A DNA stretch of 64,000 nucleotides, from the NCBI GenBank assembly GCA_032027145.1, contig JAVSMP010000001.1, positions 1,268,903 through 1,332,902 on the forward strand. The letters are read 5' to 3'. Shown one piece after another: positions 27,425 to 36,541 of this stretch (the stretch's first letter is position 1; each line of letters begins with the position of its first letter). The translations under genes were made by a program, and so were the position numbers. Source of the DNA: Ignavibacterium sp. Its GTDB lineage: Bacteria; Bacteroidota; Ignavibacteria; Ignavibacteriales; Ignavibacteriaceae. A model generated the notes under the pieces. It searched no databases and was not told where the DNA came from. It worked only from the letters and a program-made list of their open reading frames with translations.

Positions 27425-29770
27425 CTATTCTTCTTTCCTTCTCCTTCCGCCGCCCTTCTTTGTTTTATTTTTATCAGCATCTTTTGCAAGTTCAACACAT
27501 TCTTCAAATGTAAAAGAAGAAGGTTCACGATCTTTAGGGAGTTTCACATTTTTTTTACCTGCTTTAAGATAAGCACCCCATCTGCCATTAAGGATTTGAT
27601 ATTCCGGATCTTCATCAAAAACCTTTATAAACTTTTCTGAGTCAGATACTCGCTTTGCTTCAATTACAGTAATAGCTTCTTCTTCATCTATTGTGTAGGG
27701 ATCGTATTCTTTTTTTAAGGAATAAAATTTTCCATCGTGTCTTAAATAAGGTCCAAATCTGCCAATAGCTGCAACTATCTGTTTATCCTCAAACATTCCG
27801 ACAACTCTGGGCAGTTTAAATAATTCTATTGCTTCCTCAAGTGTAATTTGTTCTAGTTTCTGATCCTTTCTTAAACCGGCATATTCAGGCTTTGCATCGG
27901 GATTATTTGTATCTGTTAATTGAGCAACAGGACCAAATCTTGCGATTCTGACTGAAACTGTTTTATTTGTCTTTGGATCTATTCCAAGTATTCTTTCACC
28001 GTTTACACGTTCAGAAGTCTCAGTAGTATGCTCAACCTTTTTATGGAAAGGATGATAAAAGTTTTTGAGCATTTTGTGATAGCTCATTTTTCCTTCAGCT
28101 ATTTCATCAAGTTCATCTTCAATCTGAGCAGTAAATTGATAATCCATAATTTGAGGAAAATGCTGAATGAGAAAATCAGTTACAAGCATTGCAATGTCTG
28201 AAGGGAAAAGCTTGCCTTTATCAGCTCCAAAGATTTCTGTTTTTGTTTCGCTGCTGATTTCTCTTCTCTTATTTAGAGTTAAGATCTTATAAGACCGATC
28301 AGTGCCCATTCTTTCTTCTTTATTTACATAACCGCGTTTTTGTATCGTGCTTATCGTAGGCGCATAGGTAGATGGTCTGCCGATACCAAGCTCTTCTAAT
28401 TTTTTTACAAGACTTGCTTCAGTGTAGCGCGGTGACGGTCGGGTATATCTTTGTGTGGCGGTTACTTCTTTCATCTCAAGTTTTTGACCAGCTTTTAATG
28501 GAGGAAGAACTGCATCAGAACCATTATCTGAATTTTCATCATCGGTATCTTCAAAATAAACTTTTAAAAATCCATCAAACTTAATTACTTCGCCTTTTGC
28601 AGTAAGAACATCATCGAGCCCGGTAATTTTAATTTTAGCAGTTGTTCTTTCAATATCAGCATCACTCATTTGTGAAGCTATTGCACGTTTCCAGATCAGT
28701 TCATATAAAGCTTGCTCTTCTTTTGGTCCGCTTATTTTTTCGATGTTAAAATCAGTTGGGCGTATTGCTTCGTGTGCTTCCTGGGCTGACTTTGATTTTG
28801 TTTTGAACTGTCTTTTTTGATAATAGTCTTTTCCATAATTCTGTTTGATTGTCTGTTCAGCAGCATTAAGTGCAAGATCAGAAAGAACAACAGAATCTGT
28901 ACGCATATAAGTTATCTTTCCAGCTTCATATAGTCTTTGTGCGAGCAGCATTGTGCGTGATACTGAGTAACGTAATTTTCTTGCAGCTTCCTGCTGTAAG
29001 GTTGAGGTTGTAAATGGTGCAGCAGGTGAACGTTTAAAAGGTTTTTTCTCAACACTCTCAACAATAAAATCTGAAGCAGAACATTTCTTTAAAAATTCTT
29101 CAGCTTCTTTTTCTGTAGGCAAAAATCTTGCAAGCTCAGCTTTAAGATTTGTTTTATTACCCTTTTCATCTTCAACAATAAAATTTGCTACAACTTTATA
29201 ACGGGATTCAGGTACAAATGAATCGATTTCTCTTTCTCTTTCAACAATTAATCTGACAGCAACCGATTGAACACGACCGGCAGAAAGTTTGGATTGTATT
29301 TTCCGCCATAAAATTCCTGATACTTCAAAACCAACTAAGCGGTCTAATATTCTTCTTGCCTGTTGTGCATCAACAAGATTATAATCAATCTTTCGCGGAT
29401 TCTTAATTGCATTTAGGATTGCAGATTTTGTTATCTCACCGAATACAATTCTTTTGATTTTATCTTCTTTAAGATCCAGAGCTTCTTTCAAGTGCCAGGA
29501 GATTGCTTCACCTTCACGGTCTTCGTCAGTTGCAAGCCAAATTGTTTCAGCTTTTTTAACAAGTTTTTTTAAATCAGTTACAACTTTCTTTTTATCTTCG
29601 GGGATTTTATAAAGCGGTTTGAAGTTATTTTCAATATCAACACCCTTGTTCTTTTTCTCAAGATCGCGTATATGTCCGAAGCTTGATGCAACTAAAAATT
29701 CTTTACCTAAATAACCTTCAATTGTCTTTGCTTTGGCTGGAGATTCTACTATTACTAAATTTTTTGCCAT
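27425..29770 (-). CDS. topA: DNA topoisomerase I
   Basis: A type IA topoisomerase of 781 residues that relaxes negative supercoils. The TOPRIM domain has LVIVESPAKAKTIEGYLG at the N terminus and the acidic DEDREGEAI. The active tyrosine lies in GKITYMRTDSV near residue 285. IGRPSTYAPTISTIQKRGYV marks domain III/IV. The C terminus has topoisomerase repeats (GRFGPYLRHDGKFYSL, GRWGAYLKAGKKNVKL) and a Lys/Arg tail. The Cys4 zinc fingers of the E. coli enzyme are absent, as in many relatives of this phylum. Confidence 0.96.
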   Translation of the reverse strand: MAKNLVIVESPAKAKTIEGYLGKEFLVASSFGHIRDLEKKNKGVDIENNFKPLYKIPEDKKKVVTDLKKLVKKAETIWLATDEDREGEAISWHLKEALDLKEDKIKRIVFGEITKSAILNAIKNPRKIDYNLVDAQQARRILDRLVGFEVSGILWRKIQSKLSAGRVQSVAVRLIVEREREIDSFVPESRYKVVANFIVEDEKGNKTNLKAELARFLPTEKEAEEFLKKCSASDFIVESVEKKPFKRSPAAPFTTSTLQQEAARKLRYSVSRTMLLAQRLYEAGKITYMRTDSVVLSDLALNAAEQTIKQNYGKDYYQKRQFKTKSKSAQEAHEAIRPTDFNIEKISGPKEEQALYELIWKRAIASQMSDADIERTTAKIKITGLDDVLTAKGEVIKFDGFLKVYFEDTDDENSDNGSDAVLPPLKAGQKLEMKEVTATQRYTRPSPRYTEASLVKKLEELGIGRPSTYAPTISTIQKRGYVNKEERMGTDRSYKILTLNKRREISSETKTEIFGADKGKLFPSDIAMLVTDFLIQHFPQIMDYQFTAQIEDELDEIAEGKMSYHKMLKNFYHPFHKKVEHTTETSERVNGERILGIDPKTNKTVSVRIARFGPVAQLTDTNNPDAKPEYAGLRKDQKLEQITLEEAIELFKLPRVVGMFEDKQIVAAIGRFGPYLRHDGKFYSLKKEYDPYTIDEEEAITVIEAKRVSDSEKFIKVFDEDPEYQILNGRWGAYLKAGKKNVKLPKDREPSSFTFEECVELAKDADKNKTKKGGGRRRKEE

Positions 29771-29801
29771 TAGTTCTACTTAATAATTGAAAAAACGCTT
29801 G

Positions 29802-29833
29802 CAAATAAACCGATAAATAAAATAAAATTCAAA
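29802..29833 (-). promoter_or_regulatory. Bacteroidota-type promoter-like element before topA
   Basis: On the minus strand TTTG (29830-29833), 20 bp, TTTATTTG (29802-29809), close to TTTG-N20-TAnnTTTG. Its expected start lies about 25 nt before the topA start codon. Confidence 0.35.
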
Positions 29834-29922
29834 GTAAATAGTTGAGCCAGATCATTTTATTAATAGTTTCATCATTTTTGTAAATAGAATTTTCTTAATA
29901 TTTGATATGTAAATCATAATAT

Positions 29923-30180
29923 TTGATTGTTTTGAACATAAAATTTATTCTAAAAAAAATATTACAAATTTTAGCAGTGCCATTTATTCTGCTGATTAAA
30001 ATTTATCAGTTGTTTGTTTCACCGCTTTTCCCATCTTCCTGCAGATATTCTCCTACTTGTTCTCATTACACTGTAGAAGCATTAAAAAAGTATGGATTAT
30101 TTAAAGGCAGCTGGCTTGGAATAAAAAGAATTTTGCGGTGTCATCCGTGGGGTGGAAGCGGCTACGACCCGGTTCCTTAG
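29923..30180 (+). CDS. yidD: Membrane protein insertion efficiency factor YidD
   Basis: An 85-residue protein with the full YidD signature: [28 protein letters not shown] in overlapping parts (the three cysteines are visible), then [15 protein letters not shown]. It helps YidC-dependent insertion at the inner membrane. The start is uncertain: the frame opens with TTG at 29923, a second TTG lies at 29932, and no ATG is available before the first helix. No clear Shine-Dalgarno site. It is divergent from topA. Confidence 0.93.
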   Translation: MIVLNIKFILKKILQILAVPFILLIKIYQLFVSPLFPSSCRYSPTCSHYTVEALKKYGLFKGSWLGIKRILRCHPWGGSGYDPVP

Positions 30181-30323
30181 ATTTGTGATTTGTAATTTTA
30201 TTTAATGTTACACTGAGTTTGGTAAAGTGTAACAATTCAATTAACAGTAGCCGGTTATCGGTAATTCGGATACGGAAAAATTTTGTAACTAAACTAAAAT
30301 TGATATTACTTTAAGTGTAAGTA

Positions 30324-31055
30324 ATGGCGAAAAATAAATCAGTAAAAAAATCATTCGGTACAAGATTGTTAAAATTCTTCAAATGGATTTTAAAATTTGC
30401 AATACTGTTTTTTATTGTTTCAATTCTGCTCGTTTTTTCGATGAGGTGGATAAATCCTATTACCAGTTCAATAATGATTCAAAGACAAATTGCAGGATTT
30501 TTGAAAGGCGATTTTGAGTTGATACACTACAATTGGGTAAACTATAATAGTGTTTCCAGGTATATGCCGATTGCAATTGTAGCCGCAGAAGATCAGAACT
30601 TTCCGGATCATTTTGGCTTTGACTTTAAACAGATTGAAAAAGCACTTAAAGAAAACAAGCGCGGCAGAAGAGTTCGTGGTGCAAGTACTATTACTCAACA
30701 AGTAGCAAAAAATCTTTTTCTTTGGGAAGGGAAAAGTTTTATTCGAAAAGGTATCGAAGCTTACTTTACAATATTAATAGAGCTGTTGTGGGATAAAGAA
30801 CGAATTCTTGAAGTGCATATGAACATTGCTGAAATGGGAGATAAAATTTTTGGTGTCGGAACGGCGAGTGTTTTATATTTTAAAAAATCTCCTTCAAAAT
30901 TAACAATCAATCAGGCTGCATTATTAGCGGCAATACTACCCAACCCAAGAAAGTATTCTGTTTTAAAACCAAGCGGTTATATCAGAGGCAGACAAAACTG
31001 GATAGTTAGGCAAATCTATTCACTTGGCGGACCAAATTACCTGGAAAACATTTAG
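30324..31055 (+). CDS. mtgA: Monofunctional biosynthetic peptidoglycan transglycosylase
   Basis: A 243-residue GT51 enzyme that polymerises lipid II into glycan strands. One N-terminal membrane anchor (about residues 20-42, FAILFFIVSILLVFSMRW) is followed by the catalytic domain with the two key Glu motifs: AAEDQNFPDHFGFD and RVRGASTITQQVAKNLFLW, then EVHMNIAEMGDKIFGVG. There is no transpeptidase domain and the length is normal for MtgA. Confidence 0.94.
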   Translation: MAKNKSVKKSFGTRLLKFFKWILKFAILFFIVSILLVFSMRWINPITSSIMIQRQIAGFLKGDFELIHYNWVNYNSVSRYMPIAIVAAEDQNFPDHFGFDFKQIEKALKENKRGRRVRGASTITQQVAKNLFLWEGKSFIRKGIEAYFTILIELLWDKERILEVHMNIAEMGDKIFGVGTASVLYFKKSPSKLTINQAALLAAILPNPRKYSVLKPSGYIRGRQNWIVRQIYSLGGPNYLENI

Positions 31056-31096
31056 TCAGAAAATTTTTCATCTTAAACTTTCTTCTTCTTTTAAGG

Positions 31097-31123
31097 TAAA
31101 TAAAAACCAATAAAATCCGATAA
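31097..31123 (+). promoter_or_regulatory. Sigma-28-like box overlapping the start of the 621-residue membrane protein gene
   Basis: TAAA (31097-31100), 15 bp, TCCGATAA (31116-31123), 7 of 8 bases in the minus-10 as in GCCGATAA. Its last base is the A of the first ATG at 31123. If used, transcription would begin near 31131 and translation would have to start at the ATG at 31147. Confidence 0.4.
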
Positions 31124-32988
31124 TGAAAGAAAAATGTCTTCATTTTATGGATTTCAGTCAAATAGAATTACAAGAAACTGAGCAAATAGATGAATTAATT
31201 GAATTAAATGCAATTAAATTTAGAAAACTAAAGCATCAGTACCTTAAAGGCTATCTCAAAAAGAACGAAACCTATCTGGACTATTTAAAGACAGGTTCAC
31301 GCCATTTTGTGTTCCAGCTGCCCGATGAAATTAATGAGATTTTTATTCCTAAAGAAAATTCATCATTTTTTTGGCTGTTAGAATCCCCAACACTTTTAGC
31401 TTGTGAAAAATATTTTAATGAGAATTCAAACAGCAGAAATTCAGACAGCCTTGAGTTAAAGAAAAATTTTACAAAGTGGGCAATTAATTCTGATCCAAAT
31501 CAAAAAAGAATTTTTGCCTCGATTACTCTTAAATCTTTTAAAGATTTCTATAACAGCCCAACATTTATTGATCTGATTTATTATGCCTTGGTTTTAAATT
31601 TTGAAGATTCAATCCGGGATCATCAGAAAAGCATTAACTATTTAGTTAAAGCACAGGAGCAGCTTAATGAAACAAGTATAGAACCTGCGGTAAAGAAAGA
31701 AATTGAATATTTGATTTTGTTATATAAAGCCTTTGCACATATTGCTTTGGCAAATTTTGAAGAAGCTGCAGAAGAACTGAACTATGCCATTGATATAAAA
31801 ACTAATGGCATTAACGCAAAATTTTATTTTGCTTACGTATCTGCACTTCAAAAAAGAGATGATTTTACAAAAGGTTTACTTAAGGATATTCTTGATTATG
31901 ATATTAAAAGGATAAACTATGCTATTGAAAGCAGCAGCATAATATTACTCAATTACTTTATGACAAATCCGGTATTTCCGAATATTGGCGAGTATATCGA
32001 GTTTTCAACTCTCAGCGATTATATTCTAAAAGATCTAATTGAGTCATCAATTGATTCCAATAATTTAATCAGGACGATTGTGCCAAGATTAAATAATCTG
32101 AAAAAGCTTGATTATGATGAATACTACAGCGACGAAGCAAGATCTGCAATTAAATTTTTATATGATGTTTGTGAAAACTATTCACAGGATAACTCGTTTT
32201 ATACTAATATGATTTCTGGGAGTATAAATAACAAATTACACGGACTTCTTGATAGTGTAACTGAAAACATAAAAGAAAAACTTTATGAAAATTATTATAG
32301 GATAATGAGTTTATTCGAAAATACAATTGCAGAAAGTGAGAAACTTATTGAACAGTACAGTAAAGAAGTTGGAGAGATAAAATCCGGATTGTTGAAAAGA
32401 TTAGCAACCTCCATCGAGCAAATAGAAGATTATGTGAAAGATGCTTTATGGGAAATTGAAGAACGTAAAAAAAATCTTAATTTTCAACCAAAGTATGATC
32501 CGGCAGTAACTTTTAGAAATTCGATGAGTTATAATGTGCTTGTTTCAATCATTGTGTTTATTATCGGCGGCATAGCGGGATATTTTAACAGTTCAGATTA
32601 TTTTGAAAATGATTTTTATCTGATGCTTGGCAGAATTATCCTGACCGGAGTTAAATGGTCATCATTAACTTTTGTTATTGGATTCTTTATATCAGGATTT
32701 ATATCCGGATTGGTAATTTTTGATAAATCAAATGAAAAACAACGGCTTGAAAAACGGACACTTGAACTGCAGAAACAAAAAGAAATAAGTATTGATATCT
32801 TAAAGAAAGAAGCTGAACAAAAACAAAAAGCACTTTCAGAAGGATATCTTGAAAGAATTGAATCACACAAGAATAAGATAGAAGAGACAAAAAAAGAAAA
32901 GGCAAATCAGGAAGTTGTTTTGAAAACAGAAGCTGATGAAAAACTTCAACCATATATAGAAAAACTCAAACCTCTTTATAATAAGTAA
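31123..32988 (+). CDS. Membrane protein with TPR-like and coiled-coil regions, function unknown
   Basis: I do not recognise this 621-residue protein. Residues about 150-270 are helical and TPR-like (LLYKAFAHIALANFEEAAEELNYAI in overlapping pieces). Residues 370-450 form a coiled coil. Two membrane helices follow (about 470-490, VLVSIIVFIIGGIAGYF, and about 515-535, FVIGFFISGFISGLVIF), then a long charged coiled-coil tail (about 545-621, rich in K, E and Q). The topology suggests large cytoplasmic ends held at the membrane. It lies between mtgA and the flagellin-modification genes, and a sigma-28-like box overlaps its start. A second possible start is ATG at 31147 (MDFSQIELQE). Confidence 0.75.
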   Translation: MKEKCLHFMDFSQIELQETEQIDELIELNAIKFRKLKHQYLKGYLKKNETYLDYLKTGSRHFVFQLPDEINEIFIPKENSSFFWLLESPTLLACEKYFNENSNSRNSDSLELKKNFTKWAINSDPNQKRIFASITLKSFKDFYNSPTFIDLIYYALVLNFEDSIRDHQKSINYLVKAQEQLNETSIEPAVKKEIEYLILLYKAFAHIALANFEEAAEELNYAIDIKTNGINAKFYFAYVSALQKRDDFTKGLLKDILDYDIKRINYAIESSSIILLNYFMTNPVFPNIGEYIEFSTLSDYILKDLIESSIDSNNLIRTIVPRLNNLKKLDYDEYYSDEARSAIKFLYDVCENYSQDNSFYTNMISGSINNKLHGLLDSVTENIKEKLYENYYRIMSLFENTIAESEKLIEQYSKEVGEIKSGLLKRLATSIEQIEDYVKDALWEIEERKKNLNFQPKYDPAVTFRNSMSYNVLVSIIVFIIGGIAGYFNSSDYFENDFYLMLGRIILTGVKWSSLTFVIGFFISGFISGLVIFDKSNEKQRLEKRTLELQKQKEISIDILKKEAEQKQKALSEGYLERIESHKNKIEETKKEKANQEVVLKTEADEKLQPYIEKLKPLYNK

Positions 32989-32991
32989 CGC

Positions 32992-33007
32992 TGGCTATAA
33001 TTAGCCA
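32992..33007. other. Short perfect hairpin after the stop codon
   Basis: TGGCTA, loop TAAT, TAGCCA, four bases after the stop codon of the preceding gene. It has no T run after it, so it is at best a weak terminator or a 3'-end stabiliser. Confidence 0.35.
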
Positions 33008-33115
33008 AGTTCATAAATACATTCAGTAATCCCGCCTAAATAATTCGTTAATCATAAATTATTAAACTGATTAAGTGGTATAGATGTTGGGTTTGCAGGG
33101 CAAAAAACTCTGCAG

Positions 33116-36100
33116 ATGATGGAAGAAATTTTAATACCTGATAATTTACTGAGCTATAAAAGCGAAATTTTTAATAAGATTTATCCGGATTTTTTTGTAA
33201 GAAATATTTACAGAGAACTAAAAAACCGGATTCACGAATTATGCTATGTTCCTGTTTGGAATAATAGTCTTAACTCTGTAGAACAGTGGGATGAACAAAA
33301 AACTTCCGTAAACAGATTTGATTGGTTAAGAAAATATAATCTGATACTTCCTGAATCTAATGAAGCATTAAACCGAATTAAGTTAACTGGTCAATCATTT
33401 CTGAGTGTAAAGGAATCTGCTGGTCTAATCTCCCAGATATTATTTGAGACAAAATCAGTAGTAATTAATGAACAAAATGTTTTGGTAAAAAGTTTTGCTG
33501 ATTCATCTTTAACTTATGCACAATGGAAACAGACAAGTGCGGGAAATGATTCAATTCATATTATTGATCCCTTTGTTAATCATCTGATTGGAACAAAACC
33601 AGCAGGACTAAAATCAGTTTTACTGCATGGTAGTCTTGCTGATGGTTTATTAAAACCCGGCTTTAGTGATTTTGATGTCCATTATGTAATAGATTTTTCT
33701 TTGCCCCCGGATAAACTTGTTGATTTGATGAGATGGATATTTTTATCCAATAATTATTTGCTGAACTATAATCCTTTTATGCATCATGGGCCAATGTTGG
33801 TTCTTGAAGATGAATTAGCTTTTTGTTCAGAAGCTGCTCTACCAAGTACAGTTATAGAAAATGGAGTCTGGTTAATCGGCGGAGTAAAGGAAATCCGGTA
33901 TGCAAAAAACGATTTTGAGCTTGTTGAAACATTTAGACAGTTCCATGATTTTTTTGCGAATAAATTTCGTAAAGCTGAAGATATAAAATCTATTTTTGAT
34001 GTAATCTGGTGGGTGGCAACTGCATTATTCCTTCCATTGTTAAATATACAATTACTTAATAAAAAATCTTTCTGGAAGAGAGATGTTCTTATAAACAAAA
34101 GTAAAATTCCTGCACAGTTTTGCGATATCATCGATCAGCTTACAATGATCAGAAACCGGACAAGTGAATATGTTTTAGCCAGAACAGCCCTGCCGTTAGA
34201 ATCTAAGTATGATGTGTTTCCTCCGGGTTATGTACTGAATAAGTTTAAAAATCAATTTCAGTTAAGATCTGAAGAAGTTAATTCGCTTGGCATTACTGAT
34301 GAACTAATTCAAAAAGTTAGAGAGTATTATCAGTATTGTGCAGTAAATGCAGTTGAACAAAATAAAATTAACTTCCGGGAAAAAGGTTATGATTTTGAAA
34401 AAGTAAATAATAACTGGATAAAGGAAGTTTGTGAAATACCCGAGAAAATTCCAATTGATAAATATCAGGAAGTTAGAACAGAATTTCTTGAAAGATGTAA
34501 ATTAAACAAAAATGTAATTGCAGTTTATGAATTTGGATTGATTGGCTGTCCGGGATTATCAGATTTGGATTTTCTGGTTGTGCTGTCAGATAATTATTAC
34601 GGAATACCATCAGAGTTATTGATAAGCAGTATGAGTTTAGAGTTTGCTGATGTAATGAATCATGATCCTGTTTTTGTTTCAAAGTCGCAAATAAAAAATT
34701 TTGGAGTTATAAGCCCTATATTCTATTACAATCAGATTTTTGGAGATAGTTTACATATTCCTGCTACCACAGATTTTAACACTGATTTACAGGAGATATG
34801 TTTTACTATTCAAAACATAACTAAATATCCTTCAGATCTGATTGCCTTATCTAAACAAAGAAAAATCAGATGGAAAACTCTGCTGGCGTTTTTAAATAGC
34901 TTTAATCATGTAAAAAAAACATTATCACTTTCTACAGATGATATACCGTTATCAGTACAGGAATGTATTGATCTTAATGCGGCAATAAGGAAAAAATTTA
35001 GCAGTGGCAAATGTACCATAGAAGATCTTAACCTGGCATTTGAAAAAATGATCGATGCAAGTATAGATGTGATTTTATTTTATCAGCAATACTGGGAAAA
35101 CAAATTTCCAGGTCTTAGATCGTTCAATGAAAACAATGATTTTTATGATTACAAAACTGAAGTATATAAGGCAGTAAATGATACAGAAGAAATTATTCCG
35201 GCACTGCCCTTATCACTTAGTATATTTTTAGAACTTACACAAAGTATTAATTATGAAGAAACAACATATTTTGAAAGTAAAAATCTAATCAGCTTTAATA
35301 GCTTTCTTTCAGAGTATAATAAATTAAAACAGAACTATCTGTTAAATGAATTAAGCAAAGGAAGAAGAATAAGCAGTTACATTACACCAAACAGAGTAAT
35401 TGAAGAATACTTATCCAGATATTGCAGCGCAGAATTATTATTAAATGAATCAAATGACTTTGAATATAGCACACCAATTCTGTTAATAATTAACTGTGAA
35501 TCACAAAATACCTTTAACTCTTTGGAAGTCCTTAAAAAAATCAAGCCTCAAAAGTTATATGTTTATATCAATCAGGATGGTTTACAAAAACTATCTGAAA
35601 ATAAAAATCTAAGATCGTTATTAAAGATTTTGTTAAATATAGATTGGGAATGCCAGTTAAAAACAAAAATCATAACAAATGAAACTGATTCGATAAATTA
35701 TATCCCGGATTCACTTAACTGGTTTTTTGAAGATGAAGAGTTCGGTGTTATTTGGGAATCAAGAAACCTTACTGAAACAGAATATTTTTATTCAACCGAA
35801 ACTCTATTACAGAAACATCAAACTGATGAAAATATCTTTGGTATTTCAAGCATTGATCACATGGTCTTTGATTCAGTAAAAAGAAACTCGCTGAATCTGT
35901 TCATAAATAACTCAACTAAAATCTTTGGAACATGGAGAAGCAGATGGAAGTTATTTGATGATGAGATGTCAGAATTCCCACATTTTATTTCTGATGAATC
36001 TTTTTACAATAATATGTTTGCAAAAGCTGAATTAGATTCAGTTACAAATAATCTATTTAATGCCTACTGTAATGCGCCAAATTCATTTTTTGTTAAATGG

Positions 36101-36541
36101 AATTTTAGTGCTCTGACAAAAAATAGCTCAATGATTTTAATAACTAAGAAAAATTCTGCAACTGAATTGAGTTATCTAACTTCTGATTATTCTTCATTTA
36201 GAATAAGTAATAAACTAAGTGCTGAAAGAATTGCACAGTATTTTTTTCCTGATAAAATACAAGTACTTATTTATAAATCAGAGATAGCTATATCAATGAA
36301 CAATTTAGTTTTTGCAAAGAATTTGTTACACATAATTTTATCACTTGATAAGAATAATGTTGATGCATTAAACAATCTTGCAGTTATAGAAACAATGGCA
36401 GATAACTATGCAGCAGCAATTGATATTCTTAAAAGAGTTATTTCTACAGACCCTGCCAATGAGGTTGCAATTGATAATCTTATAATTATAAAAGATATCT
36501 TAGCTGAAAAACAATTATCAATCGGACAATTAGACAAATGA
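33116..36541 (+). CDS. Large protein with two nucleotidyltransferase-like domains and C-terminal TPRs; probable flagellin-modification gene
   Basis: A 1141-residue protein. At about residues 170-190 it has the pol-beta nucleotidyltransferase pattern hGS-x11-DhDh (LLHGSLADGL then SDFDVHYV). A second, less complete copy lies at about 470-490 (YEFGLIGCPGLSDLDFLVVL), where Gly-Leu replaces Gly-Ser. The middle (500-1040) is not recognisable. Residues 1060-1140 form TPR repeats (AKNLLHIILSLDKNNVDALN, AAIDILKRVISTDPANEVA). It overlaps the following glycosyltransferase gene by 4 bp (ATGA), so the two act together, most likely in glycan synthesis or transfer onto flagellin. Which group is transferred is not known. 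Confidence 0.7.
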   Translation: MMEEILIPDNLLSYKSEIFNKIYPDFFVRNIYRELKNRIHELCYVPVWNNSLNSVEQWDEQKTSVNRFDWLRKYNLILPESNEALNRIKLTGQSFLSVKESAGLISQILFETKSVVINEQNVLVKSFADSSLTYAQWKQTSAGNDSIHIIDPFVNHLIGTKPAGLKSVLLHGSLADGLLKPGFSDFDVHYVIDFSLPPDKLVDLMRWIFLSNNYLLNYNPFMHHGPMLVLEDELAFCSEAALPSTVIENGVWLIGGVKEIRYAKNDFELVETFRQFHDFFANKFRKAEDIKSIFDVIWWVATALFLPLLNIQLLNKKSFWKRDVLINKSKIPAQFCDIIDQLTMIRNRTSEYVLARTALPLESKYDVFPPGYVLNKFKNQFQLRSEEVNSLGITDELIQKVREYYQYCAVNAVEQNKINFREKGYDFEKVNNNWIKEVCEIPEKIPIDKYQEVRTEFLERCKLNKNVIAVYEFGLIGCPGLSDLDFLVVLSDNYYGIPSELLISSMSLEFADVMNHDPVFVSKSQIKNFGVISPIFYYNQIFGDSLHIPATTDFNTDLQEICFTIQNITKYPSDLIALSKQRKIRWKTLLAFLNSFNHVKKTLSLSTDDIPLSVQECIDLNAAIRKKFSSGKCTIEDLNLAFEKMIDASIDVILFYQQYWENKFPGLRSFNENNDFYDYKTEVYKAVNDTEEIIPALPLSLSIFLELTQSINYEETTYFESKNLISFNSFLSEYNKLKQNYLLNELSKGRRISSYITPNRVIEEYLSRYCSAELLLNESNDFEYSTPILLIINCESQNTFNSLEVLKKIKPQKLYVYINQDGLQKLSENKNLRSLLKILLNIDWECQLKTKIITNETDSINYIPDSLNWFFEDEEFGVIWESRNLTETEYFYSTETLLQKHQTDENIFGISSIDHMVFDSVKRNSLNLFINNSTKIFGTWRSRWKLFDDEMSEFPHFISDESFYNNMFAKAELDSVTNNLFNAYCNAPNSFFVKWNFSALTKNSSMILITKKNSATELSYLTSDYSSFRISNKLSAERIAQYFFPDKIQVLIYKSEIAISMNNLVFAKNLLHIILSLDKNNVDALNNLAVIETMADNYAAAIDILKRVISTDPANEVAIDNLIIIKDILAEKQLSIGQLDK

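Noticed and set aside
29809-29816. ACCGATAA as a sigma-28 minus-10 before yidD
   Set aside because: The minus-35 position reads AAAA, the gene is unrelated to motility, and the same bases fit a topA promoter on the other strand.
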